64,000 nt of DNA from an uncultured bacterium (GCA_937910685.1 CALEMP010000250.1:1-64000); one strand, 5' to 3'. Numbered from the stretch's first letter, positions 43,166 through 52,034 are shown. Notes: generated by a model not told the origin, from the letters alone. Numbers and translations are program-made.

Positions 43166-44305
43166 ATGGGAACCCTCCTGATCCCCCACCGCATCGTGAC
43201 CCCCGCTGGATCGCAAGGCAATCAAGCCCTGCTGATCGAGGACGGTTTGATCGCGCGAGTAGGAGCAACAGATGACCTGCGTGGTCACGGACACGAGGAA
43301 GTCCTGCTGGCAGAACAAACCCTCGGCCCGGGCCTAGTGGACCTGCAGGTCAACGGAGGTGGCGGATGTCTATTGAACGACGATCCAACCATTGAGGGAC
43401 TCTTGACCATTGTCCAGGCCCATCAGGCGGCCGGCAGCACGACAATCCTTCCGACGCTTATCTCCACCGACGTGGAAACCATGAAGCGCGCAAGAAAGGC
43501 GGTGGAAGAGGGCCTCCAGCAGGGAATTTCCGGCTTGGCTGGTTTGCACCTGGAAGGTCCTTTCCTGGATGACGTAAAGCGGGGAGCTCACGCATCGGAG
43601 TTCCTGCGCGCGCCCACTGCCGAAGATCGCTCCCTACTTGAGCAGGCGAGCGCCGGCGCCCTGCTCTTGACCCTTTCCGCAAGCCACGCCACCGAGGACT
43701 TGTGCGCGAAACTGCATGACGCGGGGGTCATCTTGTCCCTGGGGCACAGCTCCGCCAGCGCCGAAGAGGCCACTGCGGCCTTTGACCGCGGCGTGTGCCT
43801 GGTCACTCACCTTTACAACGCCATGTCCCCCCTGGCCCACCGTGACCCGGGCCTCGTGGGTGCTGCTCTGGCCGACGAACGCGTGACCACGGGCCTGATC
43901 GCCGACGGTCATCATGTGCACCCGACTGCCCTACGCGCCGCGTGGCAAGCAAAGGGCAGCGAGCGCTTTTTGTGCGTCAGCGATGCGATCGGAATCGCCG
44001 GCACGAGTCAATCGGAAACCACCCTTGCGGGCCAGACCGTACGAGCGGTAGATGGTCGTTGTGTCAATCAAGAAGGACGGCTGGCGGGATCGGCCATTGT
44101 GCTCAGTGACAGCTTGGCGGTCCTAGTGGGACAGGTGGGCTTGACCCTACCCGAAGCCTTGCTCGCCTGCTCGACGGTACCGGCGCGAGTCCTTGGGCTC
44201 GGAGATCGGGGATCGCTGAAGCCTGGACTGCGCGCGGATCTGATAGCCCTCGACCCAAAGCTGGATGTCCAAGGCGTGTGGGTTGCGGGCCGGCGTTTGG
44301 GCTAG
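43166..44305 (+). CDS. nagA: N-acetylglucosamine-6-phosphate deacetylase
   Basis: This amidohydrolase removes acetate from GlcNAc-6-phosphate and feeds amino-sugar recycling or cell-wall synthesis. It has 379 residues. The signature LEGPFLDDVKRGAH near 130, SLGHSSASAEEA near 192, THLYNAM near 212 and GLIADGHHVHP near 245 match NagA; SDAIGIAGTS near 273 holds the catalytic Asp. The first metal motif is QVNGGGG in place of HxH, as is usual in NagA. A NagB gene is not in the window. It starts 11 bp after hemB and converges on topA with an 11-bp gap. Confidence 0.93.
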   Translation: MGTLLIPHRIVTPAGSQGNQALLIEDGLIARVGATDDLRGHGHEEVLLAEQTLGPGLVDLQVNGGGGCLLNDDPTIEGLLTIVQAHQAAGSTTILPTLISTDVETMKRARKAVEEGLQQGISGLAGLHLEGPFLDDVKRGAHASEFLRAPTAEDRSLLEQASAGALLLTLSASHATEDLCAKLHDAGVILSLGHSSASAEEATAAFDRGVCLVTHLYNAMSPLAHRDPGLVGAALADERVTTGLIADGHHVHPTALRAAWQAKGSERFLCVSDAIGIAGTSQSETTLAGQTVRAVDGRCVNQEGRLAGSAIVLSDSLAVLVGQVGLTLPEALLACSTVPARVLGLGDRGSLKPGLRADLIALDPKLDVQGVWVAGRRLG

Positions 44306-44316
44306 ACGCCCGCTGT

Positions 44317-47085
44317 TCACTCGCCGGAATCTTCGGAGCCGTCGGCACTCGCGGCCTTTTTGCTCGTAGCTTTCTTCTTGGTCGCCTTTTTCTTAGTCGC
44401 TTTCTTCTTCGTGGCTTTCTTCTTGGTCGCCTTTTTCTTAGTCACTTTCTTCTTCGTGGCTTTCTTCTTAGTCGCCTTCTTCTTGGTCTTCTTCTTGCGC
44501 CCCTTACGCTCCTTGGCCGCGGCCAACACATCAAGCGCTCGGGCCAATGAGAATTCAGTTGGCTTATCAGCCTCATCCTTGGGCAAGGAGCCGTTGAATT
44601 CGCCATCGGTCACATAGGGTCCATAGCGGCCATCGAGGATTTTGAGTTCCAGCCCATCGAGCTCTTTCAGTTCACCGTAGGTGTGCAACATCTTGGGTTG
44701 CGCACGGCCACGGGCCACGCGGGGCTCGGCCAAGAGGACTAATGCCCGGGGCAGTTCAATCTCCAGCAAATTGTCCTCATCCTTCAGGCTGCGTGAATCC
44801 TTGAGGCGTGTGATGTAGGGTCCGTAGCGACCGAGACGCGCGATCACATCGTCACCATTCTCGTCCACGCCAAGGGTGCGGGGCAGGGTTAGCAAGCGCA
44901 GGGCCATAGGCAAGTCCACGTCCTCCATCTTCATGTCTTTCAAGAGCGAGACCATTTTGGGCTTCTCCTTGCTGCCCTCTTCCTGGTCGCCCAAGCGCAC
45001 ATAAGGGCCAAAACGGCCGGACTTCAGATAGACGGGCAGTGTGCTTTCGGGGTCGATGCCGATGGGTTCATCCCCAAGGGCCTTATCCGCGATCAACTTC
45101 ATGGCGATCGGCACTGTCAATTCATCGGGGCAAATGCCATCGGGAATCGAAGCAGACTGTTCGTCACACTGCACATAGGGGCCAAACTTACCGACCCGCG
45201 CCACGACAATTTCGCCTTCCTCGTTGACGCCCAGGGGAATCGTGTTGATCTCCTTGGCATCCACGTTCTCCATCACGTTCTCGAGCATCTGCTTGAGACC
45301 CGGACGGCCATTGCCGAAGTAGAACGACTTCAGGTATGGCACACGCTCGGCTTCGCCTCTGGAAATAGCGTCGAGCTGGTCTTCCAGTTCGCGGGTGAAA
45401 TTAAAGTCCACGAGTGCTTCGAAACTCGTCTCCATCAAACGCATCACTGCAAACGCAGTAAAGGTCGGCACCAGGGCAGAACTTTTCTTGAAGACATAAC
45501 CCCGGTATTGAATCGTGTCGATGATTGAGGCGTAGGTAGACGGTCGACCGATGCCTTCTTCTTCCATGTACTTGACCAAGCTCGCTTCGGTCAGACGGGC
45601 GGGCGGCGTGGTGTGGTGTTCCTCAGCGGACAGTGCGTCCAAACCAAGAGACTGCCCGACCTTGACCGGGGGCAAGATCGTTTCTTTGTCGCTCAAGGCG
45701 GCACTGGGGTCATCGCTGCCCTCCACATAGGCCCTCAGGAATCCAGGCTTATCCCAGACCGTGCCGGTGGCTTGGAAAACCAATTCGCGATTGTCCTCCA
45801 CTTTACCGCTCACCCGCAAGGTCATGCGACGCCCAATGGCATCGCTCATCTGACTGGCAAGCGTACGTTTCCAAATCAGCTCATACAGTCGGGCTTCATC
45901 GCCGCCCAACTTGCTCTTGACCAATTCCGGAAGGGGCGGCGGGTCGCCAGCGGGACGGATTGCCTCGTGAGCCTCTTGCGCGTTCTTAACCTTGCTCTTG
46001 TAAGAGCGGGACTTGTCCGGCAAAAACTCAGGGCCGAAGGCCTCGGTGATGCGCGCCCTGGTCTGTTCGATGGCCAGGTCGCTCAAGGTCACCGAGTCGG
46101 TACGCATGTAAGTGATGAAGCCGTTCTCGTACAACTTTTGAGCGGCGCGCATGGTGCGCTTGGCGTCAAAGCCAAGCTTGCGGCTGCCCTCCTGCTGCAA
46201 GGTCGAGGTGATAAAGGGCGCGGCGGGCTTACGCGACACAGGCTTTTCGTCAGCGGACTGGATCTCGAAGTTAGACGATCCCAACTGGCTCTCTAGATCC
46301 TTGGCGCCCTCCGCGGACAGTAGGGCGACCTTGCCCTTGGCATCATCGGTCAGCTGTCCCGTGTCCGGATCAAAGTCCCGGCCCGCGGCGATACGCTTGC
46401 CCTCAAGGCTGTTGAGCTTGGCCGCAAAAGCACCATCGCCGGCGCTGAAGGTCGCACTCAGGTCCCAGAACTCTGCCGAACAGAACTTCATGCGGTCCCG
46501 CTCGCGTTCCACCACCATACGCACAGCAATGGATTGCACACGCCCGGCGGAAAGCTTCGGCTTGATCTTCTTCCAAAGGATGGGCGAGACCTCATAACCG
46601 TAGATCCGGTCGAGCACCCGGCGGGTCTCTTGGGCTTCCACAAGAAATGTGTCGAGCTCGCGGGTCTCTGCAAGGGCATCGTTCACCGCACTCTTGGTGA
46701 TCTCGTGGAATACCATGCGCTTGAAGGGCACCTTGGGCTTGAGCAATTCCAGGAGGTGCCAGGAAATCGCCTCACCCTCGCGATCCTCATCAGTTGCTAG
46801 CAGCAGTTCATCCACTCCCTTGAGCTGTTTCCGCAGGTCGGCAATGCGCTTCTTGGCATCACCGCGCACCACGTAGAGCGGTTCAAAGTCCTCATCGATC
46901 TTGACCCCTAGGCTTGCCCACTTCTCACCCTTGTACTTGGCGGGGATCTCATCCGCACCATGGGGCAGGTCCCTCACGTGGCCCACTGAGGACTCCACGA
47001 GGTACTTGTCCGGGAGGCCAGCGAGAAATTTGCGCAGGGTCTTGGCCTTGGTGGGTGATTCGACGATGACGAGGATTGTTGCCAT
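44317..47085 (-). CDS. topA: DNA topoisomerase I with lysine-rich repeat tail
   Basis: Type IA topoisomerase that relaxes negative supercoils, 922 residues. The Toprim domain starts VIVESPTKAKTLRKFL, and the catalytic Tyr326 is in the motif FITYMRTDSVTLS. Toward the C-terminus there is a series of repeated beta/alpha units (GRFGPYVRLGD, GRYGPYITRLKD and GRYGPYVTDGEF) of the topoisomerase C-terminal repeat type instead of Cys4 zinc fingers. The final 60 residues are a histone-H1-like tail of KKKAT/KKKVT pentads ending in an acidic segment. Lysine tails like this are known to stimulate topoisomerase I processivity in some bacteria. Confidence 0.96.
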   Translation of the reverse strand: MATILVIVESPTKAKTLRKFLAGLPDKYLVESSVGHVRDLPHGADEIPAKYKGEKWASLGVKIDEDFEPLYVVRGDAKKRIADLRKQLKGVDELLLATDEDREGEAISWHLLELLKPKVPFKRMVFHEITKSAVNDALAETRELDTFLVEAQETRRVLDRIYGYEVSPILWKKIKPKLSAGRVQSIAVRMVVERERDRMKFCSAEFWDLSATFSAGDGAFAAKLNSLEGKRIAAGRDFDPDTGQLTDDAKGKVALLSAEGAKDLESQLGSSNFEIQSADEKPVSRKPAAPFITSTLQQEGSRKLGFDAKRTMRAAQKLYENGFITYMRTDSVTLSDLAIEQTRARITEAFGPEFLPDKSRSYKSKVKNAQEAHEAIRPAGDPPPLPELVKSKLGGDEARLYELIWKRTLASQMSDAIGRRMTLRVSGKVEDNRELVFQATGTVWDKPGFLRAYVEGSDDPSAALSDKETILPPVKVGQSLGLDALSAEEHHTTPPARLTEASLVKYMEEEGIGRPSTYASIIDTIQYRGYVFKKSSALVPTFTAFAVMRLMETSFEALVDFNFTRELEDQLDAISRGEAERVPYLKSFYFGNGRPGLKQMLENVMENVDAKEINTIPLGVNEEGEIVVARVGKFGPYVQCDEQSASIPDGICPDELTVPIAMKLIADKALGDEPIGIDPESTLPVYLKSGRFGPYVRLGDQEEGSKEKPKMVSLLKDMKMEDVDLPMALRLLTLPRTLGVDENGDDVIARLGRYGPYITRLKDSRSLKDEDNLLEIELPRALVLLAEPRVARGRAQPKMLHTYGELKELDGLELKILDGRYGPYVTDGEFNGSLPKDEADKPTEFSLARALDVLAAAKERKGRKKKTKKKATKKKATKKKVTKKKATKKKATKKKATKKKATKKKATSKKAASADGSEDSGE
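44381..44470 (-). repeat. Two 45-bp direct repeats in the topA tail
   Basis: Two adjacent 45-bp units, differing at two positions, each consist of three 15-bp subunits coding KKKAT or KKKVT. They lie inside a run of about eight such subunits. Repeat number can change in frame, so the length of the topoisomerase tail may vary between strains. Confidence 0.9.
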
Positions 47086-47387
47086 GATTATTTTGCTTTG
47101 GGCTCCCAGCGAAAGGCTGAGGGCGCGGATTCTAGGGGCACTCTAAGCACGGGGGTCAAGCATTTCGGCCGAATCTGGGGCACCATGGACTACCGGATCA
47201 TGACGCAACCCCATGCGCCCCATGGACTTGGGGAAGTTCCAAGATTCCCCAGTAAAAGCCGCCCAGGAGGCCGAGAAAATGCGCGCTGTCTCCCCATCAC
47301 GTTCTCATCGCCCTCAAAAGGCCCCCTACTGGCCGCCCTTGGGGGTCGGGCCTAAACCGACCCTATATATAGAGTCAAACCACTCCT
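47086..47387. other. Intergenic region between topA and the glycosyltransferase gene
   Basis: These 302 bp lie ahead of topA and behind the upstream glycosyltransferase gene on the same strand. The palindromic AT block CCCTATATATAGAG at about 47371-47384 stands out in a GC-rich background. A similar motif, GTATATAGGG, occurs at about 50527. I see no gene, tRNA or terminator stem with a T run. The topA promoter must be here. Confidence 0.4.
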
Positions 47388-49070
47388 TTAGCCGCCGGCA
47401 GAGTCCTTCGCAGCATTGGCCCGGACGGTGGCCTCGTTCATGGTCCGCAGGACGCTCTTACGAGCTGTGCGGTGGCCAGGCATGTGCCCGAGAAGCTCGA
47501 CCATCCTGTCCGCCACGATGGGCCAGGCCGCGAGGGTTTTGGCCCAGCGATGGGCCGCCTCTTCCATGCTGGTCAGCTGCTGGGGATTGCGGCAAAGCTC
47601 CAGCAGGACTGTGCCTAATTGCTCCACCTCCCCTGACCCAATCGTCACCCGCCGCACCGCGTCCCCGGGGAACTCGGCCCACTCGGGTAGGTCGGAAAGC
47701 ACGAGGGCCCGCCCAACCCCCAGTGCACGAGCAGCGCCACCGCTGGTACCCAAGGAAGAAGGTCCACGCAGGTGAACACAGAAATCCGCAGCCTGCATCC
47801 AACTCAAGGCATCGCCCTCTTCCAGCCAGCCCGTAATGGTCACCCAGTCCCCGATACCAAGCTCACTGATCAGGGCTTCCACATCGAGGTTCTCGGTCCT
47901 CAGCGCCCCCGCCAATACGAGCTGGGGTTTATCTTGACCCGACTCGATCTGCTGTAGGGTTTGAGCGAAAGCACGAAGAAGCGGCTCAGGACGCTTGTGC
48001 TCTTGGATCGCCCCAAAGCTAACAATCAAGGGGCCGGACCGTTCCCAACCAAGCGCCTTCCGCGCCCGCATGCGTAAGCCCTCATCGGGACCCTGAGGTT
48101 GAACCCCATGGGGTATCACGCCGATCGCTGTTGGCGCATTGCGATCCTCGGTGATCCTGCGTCCCATTTCGGCCGAGTGCACAAAGAAGCTGTCGGCCCA
48201 GCGCACGACCGGGCGTTGAAAGGGCAGGGAGAAGCGCGCATCCGATAGCTGCGGGCCAGCCAAGGGCAAGAGCGCCGGAGCTGCGAGGTCCAAGAGTTGC
48301 CAAGAGCCATTGACCCGCACGCTCGCGGCGCGTACGAACACTCCTAGTTCGCGTGGATCCCCATGCACAGGCGCACGCCCGCGCACACAAAAAGCCAACT
48401 CGGCCTGCCCCTTAGGGTCGAGCTCCAATGTTTGTTCGCCATCCATCGGACCAGCCAATGCCACGAGTCCCTGCATTCCCTGGTCGATGGTCAAGCGATG
48501 ACCAGCGGGCAGATGCAAATCCAAACGCAGGCTGTCGGTGCCGGGCAAGACACGCAGTCCCGCACGCGCGGCGGTCCAACGCCCGTCCCCTTCCGAACCA
48601 TGCCACCCATGGAGTAAAACCCCCCCAGAAGACGCAGAACCCCGATTAGCGCCCCTTTTGCGCGCCACGAGGGCTTCATGCCAGAGCGCACGTTGACTCA
48701 GGCCTCCGCAGCGCATGGCAGCGAGTTGGCCGCGCCAGCCGCCGCGCTCCAGTTCCGGATAGGCCGCTGTAGCCAGGTCGAACAGCACCCAATCATGCAG
48801 GGTAACTGCGCCTCCCAAACGACGCAGGGCCGGGATCATAAAGGCGTGAGAGCGCTCGTTGCCAATCTGATAGAGAATGCGATCGGCGGACTTGGGGACC
48901 AACTGCGATATGGGCTTGGCTTCAAAACCGCACCAAGTTGTGTCCTGGCAATCGTCCGGCAAATAGGGCAAGAGCGTGACGCGCTGGCCTATGAACTTCC
49001 CCAAAGTCTGGGTGTAGTCCCCGATACCCGAAGATTGGGACTCCGGGGTTGTCACCAGTGCAAGTCGCAT
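47388..49070 (-). CDS. GT-B glycosyltransferase with an inserted beta-sandwich-like domain
   Basis: A 560-residue cytoplasmic protein. The N-terminal part (about 1-130) begins MRLALVTTPESQSSGIGDYT, the usual donor-less half of GT-B enzymes that bind the acceptor. Residues about 150-285 form an insert that begins LLHGWHGSEGDGRW and reads beta-rich, resembling the sugar-binding-like sandwich domain found in several glycan-synthesis proteins. The C-terminal half returns to GT-4 type motifs: PHGVQPQGPDEG, IVSFGAIQEHKRPE and the GTSGGAARALGVG loop with the E/G switch. It probably transfers a sugar to a surface glycan. It follows the MetAP gene after 6 bp and is probably co-transcribed with it. The 302-bp gap behind it holds the topA promoter. 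Confidence 0.82.
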   Translation of the reverse strand: MRLALVTTPESQSSGIGDYTQTLGKFIGQRVTLLPYLPDDCQDTTWCGFEAKPISQLVPKSADRILYQIGNERSHAFMIPALRRLGGAVTLHDWVLFDLATAAYPELERGGWRGQLAAMRCGGLSQRALWHEALVARKRGANRGSASSGGVLLHGWHGSEGDGRWTAARAGLRVLPGTDSLRLDLHLPAGHRLTIDQGMQGLVALAGPMDGEQTLELDPKGQAELAFCVRGRAPVHGDPRELGVFVRAASVRVNGSWQLLDLAAPALLPLAGPQLSDARFSLPFQRPVVRWADSFFVHSAEMGRRITEDRNAPTAIGVIPHGVQPQGPDEGLRMRARKALGWERSGPLIVSFGAIQEHKRPEPLLRAFAQTLQQIESGQDKPQLVLAGALRTENLDVEALISELGIGDWVTITGWLEEGDALSWMQAADFCVHLRGPSSLGTSGGAARALGVGRALVLSDLPEWAEFPGDAVRRVTIGSGEVEQLGTVLLELCRNPQQLTSMEEAAHRWAKTLAAWPIVADRMVELLGHMPGHRTARKSVLRTMNEATVRANAAKDSAGG

Positions 49071-49076
49071 GAGTAC

Positions 49077-49973
49077 CTAGCAGGTGGTCAAAATCTCGAC
49101 CCCGTCCTCGCACACATACATTGTGTGTTCCGTTTGGGCAACCATGACACCGTCATCTTCGACCAATGGCGGGTAACGCACCAAGGCTCCTTGGCGAGCA
49201 AGCTTGGCGAAAGTATCCTCCACATCCTTCGTTGGATACTGAAGGAAATATCGACGGGCAAAGGGTAGACCGCGCCAGGATTCAATTTCGCGCAGGACAT
49301 CTTTGCTGAGCCCCTTGGAGCGCATGGGCGGGCGGGCCATCATGAAAACTTCGGCCTTGCCTTCTTCGCGGATGTATCCGCGACCCGTACTGGCGAAGGG
49401 CTCAATGGCGATGACGGATCCAGAAGAAACGCGTCCTCCGCCCCGTTCGCCGTAGTTGGGCACTTGCGGCGCCGTGTGCACCTTCCAGCGCCCGAGGCCA
49501 TGTCCGGTTAGATTGCGTACGGGCTCGAAACCCGCTCCCATGATCGTTCGTTCGATCGCGGCCCCGATCTCGCCAACCTTGACGCCGGGTTCAACAACCG
49601 TAATTGCAGCGGCCAGAGCATCTGCCGAAGCCTGAACGAGGGGAGTCCAACGGCCATCACTGGAAAGATCCACCGAGCAGGCAGTGTCGCCAATGTAGCC
49701 ATCCACGTGGACACCTACATCGACCTTGACGCAGTCCCCTTCTTCGTAGACGGTTTCGTCGCCGGGGGGGGAACAATAGTGTGCCGCCACAGAGTTCCGG
49801 GAGGTTTGGGCCGGGAAGGCCGGCGCGGCTCCTGCCTTGGCGATGCGCTGCTCAACCCCTTCCAGCACGTCCCGCAGCAAAACTCCGGGCTTGATGGTCT
49901 CTCGCGCCCATTCTCGGCATTCAGCTGCGATTCGGCCAGCACGACGGTGGCACTCCAGAGCGTAGGTCTCCAT
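49077..49973 (-). CDS. map: Methionine aminopeptidase, type II (archaeal/eukaryotic-like)
   Basis: Removes the initiator Met from nascent proteins. The ATG at 49973 (METYALECHRRAGRIAAE) gives 298 residues, the size of the archaeal type; an open frame upstream has no domain. The metal ligands are in VKVDVGVHVDGYIGDTACSVD (two Asp, here within a longer motif), TGHGLGRWKVH (His), AIEPFAS (Glu) and TEHTMYV (Glu). The TGHGLG, PQVPNY and GKAEVFMM segments resemble type II enzymes, which carry an extra helical insertion near residues 190-240, rather than bacterial type I Map. Type II Met aminopeptidases are uncommon in bacteria. The gene starts upstream of and co-directional with the glycosyltransferase gene. 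Confidence 0.85.
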   Translation of the reverse strand: METYALECHRRAGRIAAECREWARETIKPGVLLRDVLEGVEQRIAKAGAAPAFPAQTSRNSVAAHYCSPPGDETVYEEGDCVKVDVGVHVDGYIGDTACSVDLSSDGRWTPLVQASADALAAAITVVEPGVKVGEIGAAIERTIMGAGFEPVRNLTGHGLGRWKVHTAPQVPNYGERGGGRVSSGSVIAIEPFASTGRGYIREEGKAEVFMMARPPMRSKGLSKDVLREIESWRGLPFARRYFLQYPTKDVEDTFAKLARQGALVRYPPLVEDDGVMVAQTEHTMYVCEDGVEILTTC

Positions 49974-50115
49974 GGGCTGATTGTACCGCCAAGGGCGCAG
50001 GGCTTGGACGGTGGGCCCGGTCTTTTGCGCCCCCGGGCGTCCCAAATTGAGGCACTGCGCCAGTTCCAAGGGGCTTGGGGGTGTTCCAAGGGCGCGCATT
50101 GCCGAAGAGCCAAGG

Positions 50116-50502
50116 GTGAAGCTCCTCGAAATCATCGGCCTCCTATTGGGGGCGACCATCCTCCTGCCCAGTTGCGTCACCGAGGTCGAGTCCAGCCCCT
50201 TCCATGGGAACGGGACGGTGCTTCATCGCTCCGAGGTCACTCAAATCTGGCACGCACGCTGTGCCGGGGATTTGCTGGGCAGCGTGCTCCAATATCACGA
50301 GGCCACGGGCAAGTCCCATGTGGTGGTCCAAAACCCCTGGGGCCAAGATCTCGGGCTGGTGGACTCCCTGGGCCGCGCTTGGCGCTACCAGGCTCATCAA
50401 GAGCCCGCCTGGGTGGGTTCTGGCACGGTGAAACAGGGGGTGGCCTGGATTCTCGGTTGTGGCCCCGTGGATTTGGTGCTGACGCCCGCCCCCCCCCGTT
50501 AG
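50116..50502 (+). CDS. Small lipoprotein of unknown function
   Basis: A 128-residue lipoprotein: the GTG start gives VKLLEIIGLLLGATILLPSC with Cys20 in the lipobox LPSC, and GAAG lies about 8 nt before it. The mature part is short and beta-prone (GKSHVVVQNPWGQDLGLVDSLGRAW) and matches no family that I recognise. The frame remains open upstream to 49981, but that part lacks a signal. It is divergent from the MetAP gene and alone on its strand. Confidence 0.6.
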   Translation: MKLLEIIGLLLGATILLPSCVTEVESSPFHGNGTVLHRSEVTQIWHARCAGDLLGSVLQYHEATGKSHVVVQNPWGQDLGLVDSLGRAWRYQAHQEPAWVGSGTVKQGVAWILGCGPVDLVLTPAPPR

Positions 50503-50670
50503 GGCCCTGGGAGCGACATCCGCCCCGTATATAGGGTTTTCCCCCATGGCCATGGACTCAGGAGAGGGGTCCGCGCCTCACCAGCAATAGGTCGGTGAGT
50601 GTCGTCTTTCTTGCCCCACGAGAGAGATTGCCAACGGAATCTTCCCACAGGGCCGGTTCCCCTCAATCCC

Positions 50671-50743
50671 GGAGGAGAGATGGCCGACACAGTATCTGTC
50701 GGCACTCCAAGTGCCCTTCTTCCTGCATCCGGACCCCCCCAAG
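50671..50743 (+). promoter_or_regulatory. Out-of-frame SD-led start and C7 tract ahead of the kinase
   Basis: GGAGGAG at 50671-50677 lies just before an ATG at 50680, which would read MADTVSVGTPSALLPASGPP. This frame reaches a C7 run at 50734-50740 and ends at 50841. The kinase frame begins one base out of step immediately after the run (AAG ATG ATC AAG). Losing one C, or a +1 slip on CCC-C, would join the SD-led start to the kinase. Otherwise the kinase must use the ATG at 50744 or GTG at 50711, which have no ribosome site. Confidence 0.55.
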
Positions 50744-51670
50744 ATGATCAAGCTCGAAATTGGCGAACGAATAGGCTCCTACCGCATTGTGGACTTCATT
50801 GCCCGTGGTGGATTCGCCCTTGTGTATCGCGCAGAGGATGAAAACGGTGAACAAGTGGCTCTCAAGATCGGCGATGTTGCCGGTGGTGGGCGCTACGTAA
50901 CCCGTTTCCTCGAAATTACCGACTCACGCCAGCCCGAAGGCATCAGCCCCGACGAGACCCCTGGCGAAGCAATTTTCTTCCGCCAAGACGGCGTGCGCAT
51001 CGACTTCCTCGACGTGCATGAGATCGACGACCTGATCAAGGCCGAGAGCAACCTGCTACGCGGCTGCAAGAGCCCCAACATCGTCAAGGTGCGCGAGTGC
51101 CTGCAGCACGAAGGCCGCCCGGTCATGGTGATGGACTACGTCCGCGGGAAAACCCTCCGGGAGAAAGTACGCGCCCTTGAAGGCATCCGCTTGAACTGGT
51201 TCCTGACTGCTGTGCGTACGCTCAAGCGTCTCAAGGCCAAGGGCAGCCTGCCCTTCCACGGAGACCTCAAGCCCGAAAACATTCTGATCAAGCCCTCCGG
51301 TTCCGTGGTGCTGATCGACCCCTCCCTACGTGGAGACGAGCGCGACGTGATCACCACCACGCCGCACTACAACCCGCTGCTCCTACGCGATTCCAAGGCG
51401 GACGTGATGGGCATTGGCGTGATGCTCTACGAAATCCTGACGGGCGTGCTGCCCTTCGAGGAAGTCCCGTGGAGCTTCGCCGGCCGCGAGCAAGGAGGCG
51501 ACGTGGAGCGTCTCTCCCTGAGCTACTTCCTTTCCTACACCCCGCCCAAGGACCTCAACCCGAACACGCCCGAGCCCCTGGCTAAGATCGTGTTCCGCTG
51601 CTTGACCGTCAACGAGTACGGCCTTGACGAGCTCGAAACCGACCTAGTGGATTTCCTGCGCAAGGAATAA
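50744..51670 (+). CDS. Hanks-type Ser/Thr protein kinase, atypical
   Basis: A soluble 308-residue protein kinase. The glycine-rich loop GGFALVYRAEDENGE is at about 20-34, with Lys in VALKIGD. The catalytic loop reads HGDLKPENIL (Asp about 173) instead of HRD, and the metal motif reads IDPSL where DFG is usual, so the Asp is kept but Phe and Gly are lost. SKADVMGIGVMLYEILTGVLPF corresponds to the F helix. The catalytic Lys and both Asp remain, so it may be active, but activation is likely unlike that of standard kinases. There is no transmembrane or PASTA domain. The start is uncertain (see the C7 tract). A terminator hairpin follows. Confidence 0.8.
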   Translation: MIKLEIGERIGSYRIVDFIARGGFALVYRAEDENGEQVALKIGDVAGGGRYVTRFLEITDSRQPEGISPDETPGEAIFFRQDGVRIDFLDVHEIDDLIKAESNLLRGCKSPNIVKVRECLQHEGRPVMVMDYVRGKTLREKVRALEGIRLNWFLTAVRTLKRLKAKGSLPFHGDLKPENILIKPSGSVVLIDPSLRGDERDVITTTPHYNPLLLRDSKADVMGIGVMLYEILTGVLPFEEVPWSFAGREQGGDVERLSLSYFLSYTPPKDLNPNTPEPLAKIVFRCLTVNEYGLDELETDLVDFLRKE

Positions 51671-51692
51671 CACTACCGCCCCCCGGCACCTT

Positions 51693-51730
51693 CAAGGACC
51701 CCCACCGACTCATGCCGGTGGGGGTCCTTG
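51693..51730 (+). terminator. Terminator-like hairpin after the kinase gene
   Basis: A perfect 15-bp stem (CAAGGACCCCCACCG and its complement) with an 8-nt loop lies 22 nt after the kinase stop codon. It is followed by ACATTCG instead of a T run, so a strong but imperfect intrinsic terminator is likely. The remaining 304 bp up to the FG-GAP gene show no gene or other element that I recognise. Confidence 0.65.
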
Positions 51731-52034
51731 ACATTCGTGGATTTCCGGCCCGCTCACTTGTCTGCTAGTTGCCACAGATCCCCACGACACGCTTCACGTC
51801 CTGAAACAAAAAGTACGGGACAGCGTCTGACTGCGGCCGCGGGCAACCGTCAGGGGAGAGCCTGTCCCAATGTGAGACAGCCTGGAAGAGGCAACTGCCC
51901 ATTGACGCATTCCCACGGCGGTAGGCTCCCAACATGAGACAGTGCACGTTTCGCAGAACAGCACATCTACCCTAGAGAACTTACCTTCAGGTTGTCCTCT
52001 CATCCGGATAGTCCAAGCGCAACGCTCTTCGCAT

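Noticed and set aside
49755-49775. G8 run in the MetAP gene as a frameshift site
   Set aside because: Both sides of the run are in the same frame, and the domain continues unbroken as Ser-Pro-Pro-Gly.
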